Shown here piece by piece: positions 49,575-50,000 of a stretch of 50,000 bases of DNA. A program made the position numbers and the translations under genes. The stretch comes from Symbiodinium natans. Lineage: Eukaryota > Sar > Dinophyceae > Suessiales > Symbiodiniaceae. Below the pieces are notes generated by a model. The model was not told the origin of the DNA, ran no database searches, and saw nothing but the letters and a program-made list of their open reading frames with translations. Location of the stretch: positions 2,031,300 to 2,081,299 of the forward strand of contig CAJNDS010002523.1 of NCBI GenBank assembly GCA_905221605.1, read 5' to 3'. Within the stretch, counting starts at the first letter, position 1; every line of letters begins with the position of its first letter.

Positions 49575-49710
49575 CATATGGGGGTTTACGAAAATAAGGC
49601 GCCTCGAATGTAGTGAAAACAAGGCATCCCGAATAGAGTGCCGCAAATGGTAGGATTCCCCTAGAGTAAGGGCCCCAAGAAGGTACCCCTAGCATCGTAA
49701 ACCCCCATAT
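49575..49710. mobile_element. Fold-back element, family B copy 2
   Basis: The left end ATATGGGGGTTTACGA is the complement of the right end TCGTAAACCCCCATAT. The inner boxes GGTAGGATTC and AGAAGGTACCCCTA match the copy at 14398-14497. A 107-codon minus ORF across it is a chance reading. Confidence 0.75.
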
Positions 49711-49799
49711 ACCCCTTTTCTGCGATTCCATTCTATTTAGGGTAGACAGGGGGTACCCCTGTGTTGGGAAATACCCACATACCCATATACCAAGTCCAA

Positions 49800-49895
49800 C
49801 AACACTGAGCAATCATATTAACCTTGAAACCGTCTTGAGAAAAGCCTTGCAGACGTCGAAGCATGGACCCGCCTCTACTTGATTACCAGACGCGA
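49800..49895 (-). CDS. Candidate exon, strand uncertain
   Basis: The minus strand reads VIASGNQVEAGPCFDVCK to a possible GC donor (AAG|GCTTTT). The + strand also reads DVEAWTRLYLITRRD after CCTTGCAG. No family recognised. Confidence 0.3.
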
Positions 49896-49897
49896 TC

Positions 49898-50000
49898 ACG
49901 GTTTAGGGTTTAGGGTTTAGGGTTTAGGGTTTAGGGTTTAGGGTTTAGGGTTTAGGGTTTAGGGTTTAGGGTTTAGGGTTTAGGGTTTAGGGTTTAGGGT
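49898..50000 (+). repeat. TTTAGGG array, cut by the window end
   Basis: About 14 perfect units running off the edge. Because arrays of both orientations lie throughout the window, this edge is not evidence for a chromosome end. Confidence 0.97.

Noticed and set aside
49898-50000. Chromosome end (true telomere) at the right edge
   Set aside because: Arrays of this kind occur throughout the window in both orientations with unique DNA on both sides. A window edge inside one of them proves nothing.
1-50000. Dinoflagellate spliced-leader sequence, rRNA or snRNA genes
   Set aside because: I looked for the spliced-leader core and for conserved rRNA/snRNA stretches and found none.

Overview
What it is. 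This is eukaryotic nuclear DNA with no intact long ORF. About half of it is short blocks of the plant/alveolate telomere repeat (TTTAGGG, or CCCTAAA on the + strand) and variants, lying inside the sequence in both orientations. Between the blocks are unique islands of about 60-300 bp, many of which are small exons. The splice grammar that emerges from one gene readable by homology (GT, GC and GA donors in similar numbers, and a G after the acceptor AG in most exons) is the one described for dinoflagellates of the Symbiodinium group. Together with the telomere repeat type and the long runs of same-strand genes, this makes a dinoflagellate the best guess; a chromerid or other alga is not excluded.

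Layout. 1-2,030: non-telomeric repeats (a nested inverted repeat, direct repeats, hairpins). About 2,030-23,750: alternating TTTAGGG and CCCTAAA blocks around tiny islands; many islands are open on both strands, so their exon calls are weak, though most favour the minus strand. 23,801-28,139: an amino-acid/auxin permease (AAAP) family transporter on the minus strand, with three clear coding segments and one frameshift. 29,430-31,250: dispersed repeats. 31,250-31,670: membrane-protein exons, minus strand. 31,776-32,340: a NADAR-domain gene, minus strand, ending in TAG, with two frameshifts. About 33,790-43,386 (perhaps 43,974): a calpain-like gene, minus strand, for which I could chain 18 small exons whose reading phases agree at every junction. 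43,580-43,870: a large compound microsatellite. 44,300-45,600: tandem repeats. 45,800-50,000: more telomere-type blocks with a few candidate exons.

How it fits together. In transcript sense, many introns start with TTTAGGG repeats just after the donor and end with CCCTAAA repeats just before the acceptor. The two intron ends are therefore complementary, and the CCCTAAAC tract sits where a branch site and pyrimidine tract would lie. This recurring architecture is the most interesting thing in the window. At least two mobile-looking fold-back element families are also scattered between the exons.

Limits. All family calls are from motif recognition by eye. Only the transporter, the NADAR domain and the calpain-like gene rest on recognisable conserved motifs. 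The other islands are exon candidates, and in several cases both strands are open.
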